Source: Glycomyces sambucus
Lineage (GTDB): Bacteria > Actinomycetota > Actinomycetes > Mycobacteriales > Micromonosporaceae
Direction: 5' to 3'
Length of the DNA: 64,000 bases
Assembly: GCF_900102815.1 (NCBI RefSeq)
Contig: NZ_FNGF01000002.1
Coordinates: 496,001-560,000, forward strand
The notes under the pieces: generated by a model
The model's database searches: none
Told to the model about the DNA's origin: nothing
The model's input: only the letters and a program-made list of their open reading frames with translations
Made by a program: the position numbers and the translations under genes
Part shown: in pieces, positions 26,877 to 35,139 of the stretch
How positions within the stretch are numbered: position 1 is the stretch's first letter
Layout of the letters: each line of letters starts with the position of its first letter

Positions 26877-27845
26877 ATGTCCGAGAAACCCCACCTCGGC
26901 GTCCGCCTGCTGGTCAAGGACGCGACCGACTGGGACTCGATCGACACCGCCGGGATCGTCGCGATGCGCGCGAAGGCCGAGAAACTCCTGGCCTCGCCCC
27001 TGCTGCGGTTCGTCACCAAGCGGCCCGACCCCGGCGCCCGGGCCGAGGAGCGCCGCCTCGACCTGCCGGGCAGGCGCCTGCGCCTGCGCGCGTTCCTGCC
27101 CGAGCGGGCGGAGGGCCCGCGGCCGCTGGTCATGTCGTTCCACGGCGGCGGCTTCATCGGCGGCTCGCCGGAGCAGAACGACTGGGTGAACAGCGGCATG
27201 TCGGCCGCACTCGGCGCGGTCGTGGTCGGCGTCGACTACCGGCTCGCCCCTGAGCACCCGCTGCCCGCGCCGGTCGAGGACGGCGTCGACGCGCTCGAAG
27301 CGCTCGCGCAGGACCCGTTCGGCTGGGGCATCGACCCCGAGCGGATCGCGGTCTTCGGCGAGAGCGCGGGCGGCACGATCGCGGCGCTGCTGGCGCTGCG
27401 CTCGCGCGAGGAGGGCCCGCGCGTGCGAGCGCAGGTGCTGGTCTACCCGGGCACCGACTGGACGGGATCGGCCACGGAGTACCCCTCGATGGCACGGAAC
27501 GGCGGCAACCCGGGCCTGTCGGTGGCGCGCTTCCGCAAGTGCGCGGAACTGGCGGTCCCGGCCGGGGTCGACGCCCTCGCCTACTCCCCCGTGAAGTTCG
27601 CGAGCCTCGCCGACGCGCCGCCCGCGCTGGTCGTGGTCGGCGGGCTCGACGCGGCGCTCGACCACGGGCGCCGGTACGTGGAGCGCCTGATGGAGGACGG
27701 GTCCGAAGCGCGGATCACGGTGTACCCCAGAGCGACCCACGGGTTCGTGAGCACCCCGGGGCTGGTGCCGGCGGCGCGCCCGGCACGCGACGCCATCGTC
27801 GCGTTCTTCGCCGAGCGCCTGGCGGCGGCGACCGCTCACCGCTGA
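26877..27845 (+). CDS. Alpha/beta hydrolase, hormone-sensitive-lipase-type esterase
   Basis: Esterase of 322 residues of the HSL (family IV) type. The oxyanion-hole motif HGGGF is near residues 90-94, YRLAPEHPLPAP near 121-132, and the nucleophile elbow GESAGG near 160-165. The C-terminal acid and histidine are in GGLDAALD and ATHGFVS. No signal peptide is seen, so it acts in the cytoplasm on short-chain esters. GGAGG precedes the ATG. It is probably controlled by the divergent TetR protein. Confidence 0.93.
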   Translation: MSEKPHLGVRLLVKDATDWDSIDTAGIVAMRAKAEKLLASPLLRFVTKRPDPGARAEERRLDLPGRRLRLRAFLPERAEGPRPLVMSFHGGGFIGGSPEQNDWVNSGMSAALGAVVVGVDYRLAPEHPLPAPVEDGVDALEALAQDPFGWGIDPERIAVFGESAGGTIAALLALRSREEGPRVRAQVLVYPGTDWTGSATEYPSMARNGGNPGLSVARFRKCAELAVPAGVDALAYSPVKFASLADAPPALVVVGGLDAALDHGRRYVERLMEDGSEARITVYPRATHGFVSTPGLVPAARPARDAIVAFFAERLAAATAHR

Positions 27846-27890
27846 GTCGCGCACGTCGCCATCGGCCGGCAGACCTTCGCGGTCTGGGAC

Positions 27891-27931
27891 TCGGCGGGCC
27901 GGGGCGCCTCGATCGCGCCCCGGCCCGCCGA
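27891..27931. terminator. 17-base perfect hairpin between convergent genes
   Basis: The arms 27891-27907 and 27915-27931 (core GCGGGCCGGGGCGC) pair perfectly over a seven-base loop. It lies between the esterase (+) and the small secreted protein gene (-), whose stop is seven bases away. It should terminate both. Confidence 0.8.
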
Positions 27932-27937
27932 CCTGGC

Positions 27938-28429
27938 TCAGTACTGTTTGGAGACCAGGCGGTCCTGGGTGAACACCGTGAAGTTGTTGCCGTTGACGAA
28001 GGTGTTGCCCGCGACCTTGAAGTAGACGTTCGACAGGCCCGAGTAGGTCTGCGTGCCCGTGAAGTTCTGGCTTCCCTGGTAGCAGGGGGCGGCGATGTTG
28101 GGGCCGGGCGAGGACATGTAGTGGGTGGCGACGACCGTGCCGTTCGGGTTCGAGCCGGTCGAGTTCACGGCGACCGTGAGGGTGGGCAGCGTGTAGCTCG
28201 ACTGGCGGCACACCGTGATCGAGTACTGGAAGGTGGTGCCGCCGGTGTCGAACTGGACCCAGCCGGTGGCGTAGCCGAGCTGCTGCCCGTTGCCGGTGAC
28301 CATGATGCTGACCGGGATTTGGGCCCCCCAGGCGGCCTGCGCCGGGGAGGCCGCCATCACCGACCCGAAGCTCAGGGCGAGTGCGGCGATGAAGGCGACG
28401 AGAGCGCGCCGGAGAAGATTCGTTCGCAT
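27938..28429 (-). CDS. Small secreted protein of unknown function
   Basis: Protein of 163 residues with a clear Sec signal peptide (RRALVAFIAALALSFGSVMA, cut after AQA near residue 32). The mature part is rich in Ser, Thr, Gly and Asn, with two cysteines (VCRQSSY, APCYQGS) that could form a disulphide. It looks like a compact beta-sandwich. AGAGGAG lies upstream of the ATG at 28429. The family is not recognised. Next to the secreted arabinofuranosidase it may bind polysaccharide or act at the cell surface, but nothing in the sequence proves this. Confidence 0.72.
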   Translation of the reverse strand: MRTNLLRRALVAFIAALALSFGSVMAASPAQAAWGAQIPVSIMVTGNGQQLGYATGWVQFDTGGTTFQYSITVCRQSSYTLPTLTVAVNSTGSNPNGTVVATHYMSSPGPNIAAPCYQGSQNFTGTQTYSGLSNVYFKVAGNTFVNGNNFTVFTQDRLVSKQY

Positions 28430-28593
28430 AGTGCTCCTCTGCAAGAAACTATCGAACATCATCGATGCAATGTTCTCGAGCAGTCTGTTGCAGACCGGCC
28501 ACGCACGGCAATCCTCCGAACGTATGACCTTGCAACTCAACGGTAATGACCGAAAGTCCACACCGGATTCGAGTCGGTCCATCGAGGATGCGG

Positions 28594-28633
28594 CCCGCGG
28601 ACCGGAATGGCTCTCGCCGCCCCGGTCCGCGGG
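28594..28633 (-). terminator. Terminator hairpin after the GH127 gene
   Basis: CCCGCGGACCGG and CCGGTCCGCGGG pair perfectly (12 bases) over a 16-base loop, eight bases after the GH127 stop. Confidence 0.68.
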
Positions 28634-28640
28634 TCCGGCT

Positions 28641-31370
28641 CTAGATGAACCTCCACAGGTGGTCGGTGGTGCCGTTGTCGTCCCACAGGACGATCTGGGC
28701 GCCTTGGGCGGTGGAGGCGCCGGAGACGCCGAGGACCCGGCCGCCGTTGCCGCACTGGATGCGGAAGGCGTTGCCGCTCCCCCAGCGCAGGCGCCAGCGG
28801 TGGTCGCTCGTGCCGTTGTCGTCCCACTGCATCGCACGGGCGCCGTTGGCGTTCGCGCCGTTCTCGACGCCGAGGACCTTGGCGCTGTTGGCGTTGCGCA
28901 GCTTGAAGTAGCCGCCGGTGTCGAGGACGGCGGTCCACAGGTGGTCGGCGGTCCCGGTGTCGCCCCACTGGAGGGCGAGGCCGCCGTTCGCGGTGGACAT
29001 GTTCTGGATGCCGATGACCATGCCGCTGTTGACGTTCTGGATGCGGCGGGCGCCGGCGGGGACGAAGCGCCAGCGGTTGTCGGCGGTGCCGTCGTCGGGC
29101 GCCTGGACCGCCTGGGCCCCGGCGGTGGTCGCTCCCCCGGAGATGCCGAGGAGCTTGGCGCTGTTGGAGTTGCGGAGCTTGTGGGTGCCGTCCCCCTGGT
29201 CGACCGGGGTCCACAGGTGGTCGGCGGTGCCGTTGTCGGCCCACTGGAGGGCCGGGGCGTTGTCGGCGGTGGACATGTTCTGCACCCCGAGAACCTTGCC
29301 GCTGTTGCGGTTGCGGAGTTTGAGCGCGCTGCCGGAGACCAGGAGCTCCCAGTAGTGGTCGGCGGTGCCGGTGTCGTTCCACTGGAGGGCGAGGCCGCCG
29401 TCGGCGGTGGACATGTCCTGGACGCCGAGGACGAGGTTCGAGTTGGCGTTGTAGAGCTTGTAGGCCGGCGTGTCGGTGCTGCCGCCGCCGGTGTTCCAGT
29501 AGACGGTGTAGTTGTGGCCGTGGGCGTCGTAGAACGGGCCGAGGTTCACGTTGGCGCCGTTGGCGGTCGCGGTGAACGCGAGCGAGGAGGTGCTGGTGCG
29601 CTGGATCGACTCGGTCTCCAGGATCGGGAGGGCGCTCAGGGTCGTGGAGCCGTAGTTCCCGGACAGGACCGTGGGGCCGAAGACGGCGGCGCCGACCCCG
29701 TCGTTATCGTTGGCGGGCTCCACGACCAGGCGCATCGGGAGCCGGAGGGTGACGGTGTCGCCGGAGGCCCAGTTGCGGGTCAGGGTGGCGTAGGTGCCGG
29801 GAGTGGTGTCGATGCTCTGGGCGGTGCCGTTGACGCTCACGGTGGCCCCCTGGGTCCACGCGGGGATGCGCAGCCGCATCGTCCACGAACCGGAGGCGCT
29901 GCCGGTGACGGTGAGGGTGGTCGTGTCGCCGACCGGGTAGGTCGTGGACTGGGCGACCGTGATGCCGCGCTCGGACCAGGTGAGGGTCGAGGGCGTGTAC
30001 AGGTTCACGAACAGCGTGGTGCCGGAGTAGAAGTACACCGAGTCCATGAGCTTGGTGAACGTCTCGATGCCGGTGCCCTGGCAGCACCAGAAAGAGCTGT
30101 AGTCGGTGGACCAGGTGCCGCCGCCCCAGGCAGGGCCGACGCCGCGGCGCCCGCCCGGGTTCAGGGGCGTGAAGTAGGTGATGTGCCCGTGGGCGCTGCC
30201 GGGGTCCTGCCAGCCGATGAGGTGGTTGAGGAGGGCGCGCTCGTAGAAGTCGAAGTAGGCGGCGTCCTCGGGGTCGAGCTGCCACAGCTCGCGGGTGAGC
30301 TTGAGCATGTTGTAGGAGTTGCAGCCCTCGCACGTGTCGGTGTCCAGGTAGGACGCGATGGCGTTCGCGGGCCGGAAGTGCTCGGCCTCGGAGTTGCCGC
30401 CGATCACGTAGGTGTGGGCGCCGGTGACGATGCTCCAGAAGTTGTCGGCGATGTTCCGGTACCGGGCGGTGCCGGTGGCCTTGTACTCGCGGGCGGCGCC
30501 GATCGCCTTGGGCACCTGCGTGTTCGCGTGCAGGCCGTTGAGGGCGTCGGTGCCGTTCGCGAGCGGGTCGAAGACGGCGGCGTGGTCGAAGCGCTGGGCG
30601 GCGGCGAGCCAGCGCGCGGTGCCGGTCTGCTGGTAGAGGTCGGCGAGGACGGCGTTCATGCCGCCGAACTCGGTGCGGAGCACGTTCTGCATCTGGGTCG
30701 AGGAGAGGCGGGCGGTGCGGGTGTCGACCCAGCCGGCGAGGGCGAGGAGCACGTCGCGCGCCTGGGCGTTCTCGTTCAGGCGCCAGGTGTCGAGAAGTCC
30801 GGCGAGGGTCTTGTGGAGGGCGTAGTAGGGGACGTTGCCGTTGGAGAGGGTGCCGTTCTCCAGGGCGGTGAAGTCGGACTCGGGGAAGCCGCAGAGGTAG
30901 CCCGCGGCGAAGCCGGCGGTGCCGTTGTTGTTCTGGCACTTGGCGAGTTCGGCGACCATGGTGTTGGCCTTGTCGCGGCACGTGGTGTCGCCGAGGACGG
31001 CCCACGCCTGGGACCAGGCGGTGAGGAAGTGGCCCTGGGAGTGGGTGCGGAAGGGGAAGTCCGGGGCCTCCCAGCCGCCGAGCGCGGCGGCGCCGCCGGT
31101 CGAGAGGCGGTGGTTGGCGCGGAAGTTGTAGAGGAGCCGGTTGACGTCGACGTCGCGCAGGTATGAGAGGGTGCGGTTCTGGTTGTCGAGCCAGCGGCCG
31201 CTGCTGAGCCTGACGCGGCCGAGCGCGAAGGGCTGTGCGAGGTTGCCGATGTCGGTGCGGACGGGCGCGACGGCGCCGTGGGCGGTACCGGGTGCGGCCA
31301 CGGCGGTCGCGACGGCGGCGGCGCCGGCGACCTGGAAGAGCCTGCGTCGGCTCAGCGGCGAGGACGGCAT
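28641..31370 (-). CDS. Secreted beta-L-arabinofuranosidase, GH127, with two ricin-type lectin domains
   Basis: Protein of 909 residues. A Tat signal (SRRRLFQVAGAAAVATAVA, residues 7-25) precedes the GH127 (DUF1680) catalytic part, about 40-625. The family zinc site is intact: E348 and C350 in CEGCN, and C429-C430 in SFWCCQG. By analogy with HypBA1 (E338, C340, C417, C418) the first cysteine of the pair, C429, is the nucleophile. The tail (about 635-909) is six repeats of roughly 45 residues, each containing a GVQNMSTA-like and a GTADHLW-like motif, making two beta-trefoils (CBM13). It removes beta-linked L-arabinofuranose; the lectin domains should hold it on plant polysaccharide. Confidence 0.92.
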   Translation of the reverse strand: MPSSPLSRRRLFQVAGAAAVATAVAAPGTAHGAVAPVRTDIGNLAQPFALGRVRLSSGRWLDNQNRTLSYLRDVDVNRLLYNFRANHRLSTGGAAALGGWEAPDFPFRTHSQGHFLTAWSQAWAVLGDTTCRDKANTMVAELAKCQNNNGTAGFAAGYLCGFPESDFTALENGTLSNGNVPYYALHKTLAGLLDTWRLNENAQARDVLLALAGWVDTRTARLSSTQMQNVLRTEFGGMNAVLADLYQQTGTARWLAAAQRFDHAAVFDPLANGTDALNGLHANTQVPKAIGAAREYKATGTARYRNIADNFWSIVTGAHTYVIGGNSEAEHFRPANAIASYLDTDTCEGCNSYNMLKLTRELWQLDPEDAAYFDFYERALLNHLIGWQDPGSAHGHITYFTPLNPGGRRGVGPAWGGGTWSTDYSSFWCCQGTGIETFTKLMDSVYFYSGTTLFVNLYTPSTLTWSERGITVAQSTTYPVGDTTTLTVTGSASGSWTMRLRIPAWTQGATVSVNGTAQSIDTTPGTYATLTRNWASGDTVTLRLPMRLVVEPANDNDGVGAAVFGPTVLSGNYGSTTLSALPILETESIQRTSTSSLAFTATANGANVNLGPFYDAHGHNYTVYWNTGGGSTDTPAYKLYNANSNLVLGVQDMSTADGGLALQWNDTGTADHYWELLVSGSALKLRNRNSGKVLGVQNMSTADNAPALQWADNGTADHLWTPVDQGDGTHKLRNSNSAKLLGISGGATTAGAQAVQAPDDGTADNRWRFVPAGARRIQNVNSGMVIGIQNMSTANGGLALQWGDTGTADHLWTAVLDTGGYFKLRNANSAKVLGVENGANANGARAMQWDDNGTSDHRWRLRWGSGNAFRIQCGNGGRVLGVSGASTAQGAQIVLWDDNGTTDHLWRFI

Positions 31371-31420
31371 AGGATGCTCCTAACTGGAGTATGTGCACGG
31401 TCACATTGATACTAATATAT

Positions 31421-31430
31421 TTATCGATAA
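31421..31430. promoter_or_regulatory. TTATCGATAA palindrome upstream of GH127
   Basis: A perfect ten-base CG-centred palindrome in an AT-rich patch, 50 bases upstream of the GH127 ATG. It looks like a LacI-family operator and differs from the other operators here, so its repressor is probably encoded outside the window. Confidence 0.5.
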
Positions 31431-31564
31431 CATCCCTGTCAACCGGCGCCGACCGGGATTTGTTGTCGTCATTGACAAATGGGTGCCGCAGTGGTTAACC
31501 TGCGGTTGTACCCCCGCGGCGAAGGGTTCGAGGCAATGAAGCGGCAGTTCTCGGAGGGGAACGG

Positions 31565-31882
31565 ATGATCGAGACGACAGCCATCCGCGACGACCAGGGG
31601 GCCCTGCTGGTCTCCACGGCCGAGGTCGCGACCCCCAGATCGGCGAACTACGCCGACCTGCTGGCGGAGCTCCTGGGCCGCAAGGTCCCCGTCGAGCCGC
31701 TGCCCGGCGGCTACCGGCTCGACTTCGGGATCGGGGAGGGCCTGCTCAACTTCGGCCCCGAATCCCTGTCCCTCATGGTGATCGCGTACGACGGCGCGGC
31801 CCTGTGCAACCTGCGCGACGCCCTCGCCGTGCACCTCGAACGACTCGGCCACCGCGACGGCCTCCGCGTCGTCTGGCGCTGA
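31565..31882 (+). CDS. DUF2218-like small protein
   Basis: Protein of 105 residues. The pattern TAEVATPRSANYADLLAELL at residues 18-37, a central beta part (YRLDFGIGEGLLNF) and the end ALAVHLERLGHRDGLRVVW match the DUF2218 layout (start of helix, then HLER and a final V-x-W). DUF2218 proteins have no known function. The family's early HW pair is replaced here, so this is a divergent member. GGAGGGG precedes the ATG. The next gene lies 78 bases downstream with its own ribosome site. Confidence 0.68.
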   Translation: MIETTAIRDDQGALLVSTAEVATPRSANYADLLAELLGRKVPVEPLPGGYRLDFGIGEGLLNFGPESLSLMVIAYDGAALCNLRDALAVHLERLGHRDGLRVVWR

Positions 31883-31960
31883 GGGCCGCGCGCTAACCTC
31901 GGTCGCCCGGCCGCCGCGCCCCGCACGGGAGGCGCGCGAGCCGGCCGCCGAGGAGGATTC

Positions 31961-32668
31961 ATGATCGACGCGCTCGAACTCCAGCGCCTGTACGCGGGTC
32001 TCACCACGGCCCACGCCGCCGACGCGCTCGTGCGGCTCGGACTGCCGCCGCGGGCCGCGCCCGCGGCGCTCCGGCCCCTGTGGAGCGGCGCCCGCATCGC
32101 CGGGCGCGTCCTGCCGGCCCGGCACTACGGCTCGGTCGACGTGTTCCTGGAGGCCCTGACCCGCGCCGAGCCCGGCGACGTGCTCGTGGTCGACAACGGC
32201 GGGCGCGAGGACGAGGCGTGCGTGGGCGACCTGGTCGTCCTGGAGGCGCGCCAGGCCGGGATCGCCGGTGTCGCGGTGTGGGGCCTGCACCGCGACACCG
32301 CGGACCTGCGCGAGATCGGCCTGCCGGTCTTCAGCACGGGCGCGACCCCGCTGGGGCCGGTGCGGCTCGACCCGCAGGAGCCCGAGGCGCTGGCGGCGGC
32401 CCGGGTCGGGCTCCACGAGGTCACGGGCGAGGACTTCGTGCTCGGCGACGACGACGGGGTCCTGTTCGCCCCGCTCGCGCACGCCGCCGAGATCGCCGCG
32501 GCCGCCGCCGCGATCCGCGACACCGAACGGCGCCAGGCGGCCCGGATGCGCCTGGGCACGAGCCTGCGCGACCAGGTCCGGTTCGGGGAGTACCTGGAGG
32601 CCCGCGAGCGCGAGGGGACCACGTTCCGGCAGCACCTGCGCGCCGTGGGCGGCGCGATCGAGGAGTGA
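31961..32668 (+). CDS. RraA-like protein (class II aldolase/decarboxylase-like)
   Basis: Protein of 235 residues with the RraA/dimethylmenaquinone methyltransferase-like fold. The N-terminal TTAHAADALVRLGLP and the central GGREDEACVGDLV and GVAVWGLHRDTADLREIGLP (residues 101-120) contain the conserved G-x-x-RD motif that in HMG/CHA aldolases binds pyruvate and divalent metal. RraA relatives either inhibit RNase E or act as 4-hydroxy-4-methyl-2-oxoglutarate aldolases. The kept arginine-aspartate pair favours an aldolase-type enzyme. The C-terminal extension after residue 190 is helical and longer than in RraA. Confidence 0.83.
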   Translation: MIDALELQRLYAGLTTAHAADALVRLGLPPRAAPAALRPLWSGARIAGRVLPARHYGSVDVFLEALTRAEPGDVLVVDNGGREDEACVGDLVVLEARQAGIAGVAVWGLHRDTADLREIGLPVFSTGATPLGPVRLDPQEPEALAAARVGLHEVTGEDFVLGDDDGVLFAPLAHAAEIAAAAAAIRDTERRQAARMRLGTSLRDQVRFGEYLEAREREGTTFRQHLRAVGGAIEE

Positions 32669-32842
32669 GCGACGGAGGCGCCGCGTCCTGAGGCTCGCAG
32701 CGACCACGGCCGAGGCTCCTCGGTCGGCGCGGCGGTCGCGGTGCCGACCGCGTGAACGGCCCGAACGCCGCCTCGGCGGCCTCGCCGAAGCGGTAGGCTG
32801 TGGCGCGGCCGCGGGACGGCGGGCGCGGCGAGAGGGGCCACC

Positions 32843-33685
32843 GTGGGGGCGAGGCGGAAACGGGCGATCGGCGCGCACGTGCCGGTCGGCGGCGGGCTGG
32901 TCAAGACCGGTGTCGCCGAAGCCGAGGCGATCGGTGCCGAAGTGCTCCAGATCTTCCTGGGCTCCCCGCGCGGGTGGGCCCTCCCCAAGGTCGATGACGA
33001 AGCGGCCGAGCGATTCCGCGAGGAGTGCGCGGCCCGCAAGTGGCCCGTCTACGTCCACGCGAGCTACCTCATCAACCTCGCCTCGCCCGATCCCGACGCC
33101 GTCAAGCGCTCCGTCGAGCACCTGCGCGCGGCACTCGCCGCCTCCGCGAAGGTGGGGGCCGCGGGCGTGGTGGTCCACGCCGGCTCCTCCATCGACGGCG
33201 ACCGCGAGGCGGCCCTCGGCCGCCTCGCCGGGACCTTCGGCGCCGTGCTGGAGGACGCTCCCGACTCGCTGCGGCTGCTGGTCGAACCGACCGCGGGCGC
33301 GGCGAACGCGATGGCGTGGACCTTCGAGAGCACCGCCGAGTACATCGACGCGGTCGGCATCCCCGAGGTCGGGCTGTGCCTCGACACGTGCCACCTCCAC
33401 GCCGCGGGCGAGGCGCTCGCCGACCGCCGGAAGCTCAACGCGTCGCTCAAGGCGCTCGACGCCGCCATCGGCGCCGGACGGGTCGGCCTCGTCCACTACA
33501 ACGACAGCAAGGACCCCATGGGCTCGCGGCGCGACCGCCACGAGACCCTCGGCGAAGGCATCCTCGGCGACGAAGGGCTCGCGGCCGTCGCCGCCGCGCC
33601 GCTCCTCAAGGGCGTCCCGCTCGTCTCCGAGACCCCCACGCGCGAGCACGACGTGGCGCACGCCAAGGAGCTCGACCGCACGTAG
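32843..33685 (+). CDS. nfo: Deoxyribonuclease IV (AP endonuclease)
   Basis: TIM-barrel AP endonuclease of 280 residues, the normal Nfo size. The metal-binding residues are all present: H in VHASYLIN, H in VVHAGSS, E in LVEPTAGA, D and H in CLDTCHLHAAG, H and D in LVHYNDSKD, the DRHETLG triad of AP endonuclease family 2, and E in SETPT. It cuts the DNA backbone 5' to abasic sites in base-excision repair. GTG at 32843 is the start. It converges with the TSUP transporter gene. Confidence 0.93.
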   Translation: MGARRKRAIGAHVPVGGGLVKTGVAEAEAIGAEVLQIFLGSPRGWALPKVDDEAAERFREECAARKWPVYVHASYLINLASPDPDAVKRSVEHLRAALAASAKVGAAGVVVHAGSSIDGDREAALGRLAGTFGAVLEDAPDSLRLLVEPTAGAANAMAWTFESTAEYIDAVGIPEVGLCLDTCHLHAAGEALADRRKLNASLKALDAAIGAGRVGLVHYNDSKDPMGSRRDRHETLGEGILGDEGLAAVAAAPLLKGVPLVSETPTREHDVAHAKELDRT

Positions 33686-33744
33686 GCCCGGGTGCACGGC
33701 AGCGCGCGCCGCCGCGCCGGACCCGTTCCGCCGGGACGCTCGCG

Positions 33745-34509
33745 TCAGGCCGCGATGAGCAGGGCCGCGCCGACCGCCGTCATCGCGAGCGTCGCGATCT
33801 CGAACTGGCGCTGCTCGACCCGCTTCACCACGGCCTTCCCCGCCAGCGCGCCGACCGCCACCGCGGGCAGCAGGCACAGCGCCAGCAGCACCGTCGACCA
33901 GTCGATGATGCCCAGGCCCACGCTGAACGGGACCTTGAACAGGTTGACCGCCAGGAAGAACCAGGCCATCGTCCCCAGGAACTGGAGCTTCGAGAAGCCC
34001 GACAGGAACAGGTACAGGACCATGATCGGCCCGGCCGCGTTCGCGAGCATCGTGGCCGCGCCCGCGGCGGTGCCGGTCGCGGCCGAGGCGCCGTGGCGCA
34101 GCAGCGGCGGCAGGTCCGGGGCCTCGTCCCGGCCGCGGCGCGCGTACTTCATGACCAGTTGCAGGATCAGGAGCGCCAGGAGGATCACGCCGATGAGCGG
34201 GCGCACCACGCCGTCGTCCACGGCGTCGAGGACCAGGGCGCCGGCGAGGACGCCGAGGACCGTCCAGGGGGCGAGGCGCGCGAGGATGCGCCACTCGACG
34301 TGCCGCGAGTAGTACCGGATCGCGAACAGGTCGCCGAGGATGAGGCACAGGAGCATCGCCCCGGTCGACTCCTTCGCGGGCATAACGGCGGCGAACAGGA
34401 CGATCGCGATCGACGAGGTGCCGCTGATCCCGGCCTTGGCGAAGCCGACGAGCAGCGCCCCGAGCGCCAGCGCGGACCAGGCCAGGAGGTCGGTGGGGAG
34501 GGCGGTCAT
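33745..34509 (-). CDS. TSUP family membrane transporter (TauE/SafE-like)
   Basis: Membrane protein of 254 residues with about eight hydrophobic segments and the TSUP repeats: GFAKAGISGTSSIAIVLFA near residues 18-36 and GAATMLANAAGPIMVLYLFL near 137-156. The family exports sulfite, sulfonates or related anions, and the substrate is not predictable here. ATG at 34509 is chosen; the frame runs on to 34569 but that would overlap the divergent GNAT gene. Confidence 0.88.
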   Translation of the reverse strand: MTALPTDLLAWSALALGALLVGFAKAGISGTSSIAIVLFAAVMPAKESTGAMLLCLILGDLFAIRYYSRHVEWRILARLAPWTVLGVLAGALVLDAVDDGVVRPLIGVILLALLILQLVMKYARRGRDEAPDLPPLLRHGASAATGTAAGAATMLANAAGPIMVLYLFLSGFSKLQFLGTMAWFFLAVNLFKVPFSVGLGIIDWSTVLLALCLLPAVAVGALAGKAVVKRVEQRQFEIATLAMTAVGAALLIAA

Positions 34510-34562
34510 GGTTCCGAATCCTCGCATGTGAGACCATCCGGCCACCGCGAGAAAGGAAACGC

Positions 34563-35075
34563 ATGACATTGACCACCTGGTACTTCGAAATGCGCGACCG
34601 CGGCGAGCTGGCCGCGGCGGGCGCCCCGGCCGAGCCGGTCGACCTGGTGCGGGCGGAGATCCCCAGTCCCGCGTTCAGCAAGTTCCTCTACACGGCCGTC
34701 GGGAGCGAGTGGAACTGGACCGACCGGAATCCCTGGACCGACGAGCAGTGGCGCGAGTACCTGGAGCGGCCCGGGGTCGAGACCTGGGTGGGGTACGTGC
34801 GCGGGACGCCCGCGGGCTTCGCCGAACTCGACGGGACGAATCCCGGGGAGGTCGAGCTCGCGTACTTCGGGCTGCTGCCGGGGTTCATCGGGCGCGGCAT
34901 CGGCGGGCACCTGCTGTCGGAGGGCATCGCGCGGGCGTGGACGCTCGCCGAGCGCTGGCCGGAACTGCAAGCGCCGCAGCGGATGTGGGGGCACACGTGC
35001 ACCGACGACTCCCCCGTGGCGCTCGGGAACTACAAGAAGCGCGGCTTCAAGGTCTACAGGACCGAGGTGACCTGA
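34563..35075 (+). CDS. GNAT family N-acetyltransferase
   Basis: Acetyltransferase of 170 residues. The GNAT core is visible: AYFGLLPGFIGRGIGGHLLS (about residues 100-119) contains the acetyl-CoA-binding R/Q-x-x-G-x-G/A motif (GRGIGG), and NYKKRGFKVYRTE ends the fold. The N-terminus (TWYFEMRDRGEL) fits the group of uncharacterised actinobacterial GNATs. The substrate is unknown. It is divergent from the TSUP gene and followed by a 49-base inverted repeat before the TetR gene. Confidence 0.88.
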   Translation: MTLTTWYFEMRDRGELAAAGAPAEPVDLVRAEIPSPAFSKFLYTAVGSEWNWTDRNPWTDEQWREYLERPGVETWVGYVRGTPAGFAELDGTNPGEVELAYFGLLPGFIGRGIGGHLLSEGIARAWTLAERWPELQAPQRMWGHTCTDDSPVALGNYKKRGFKVYRTEVT

Positions 35076-35085
35076 GGCCGGTCCG

Positions 35086-35134
35086 CCTCCTCGACTCGTG
35101 ACCGGAAATGTATTCTGGTCACGAGTCGAGGAGG
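35086..35134. promoter_or_regulatory. 49-base perfect inverted repeat before the TetR gene, overlapping its ribosome site
   Basis: The arms 35086-35103 and 35117-35134 (18 bases each, core CTCGACTCGTGACC) pair perfectly around the 13-base spacer. The right arm includes the GAGGAGG ribosome site of the TetR gene. A TATTCT hexamer in the spacer (35111-35116) could be its -10. It can act as a TetR operator in DNA and, in transcripts from the GNAT gene, as a hairpin that hides the ribosome site or terminates. Confidence 0.75.
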
Positions 35135-35139
35135 TGGTC

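Noticed and set aside
28290-31166. About 960-codon plus-strand frame opposite the GH127 gene
   Set aside because: Valine/glycine/alanine-rich shadow of a gene with clear family motifs; no ribosome site or domain.
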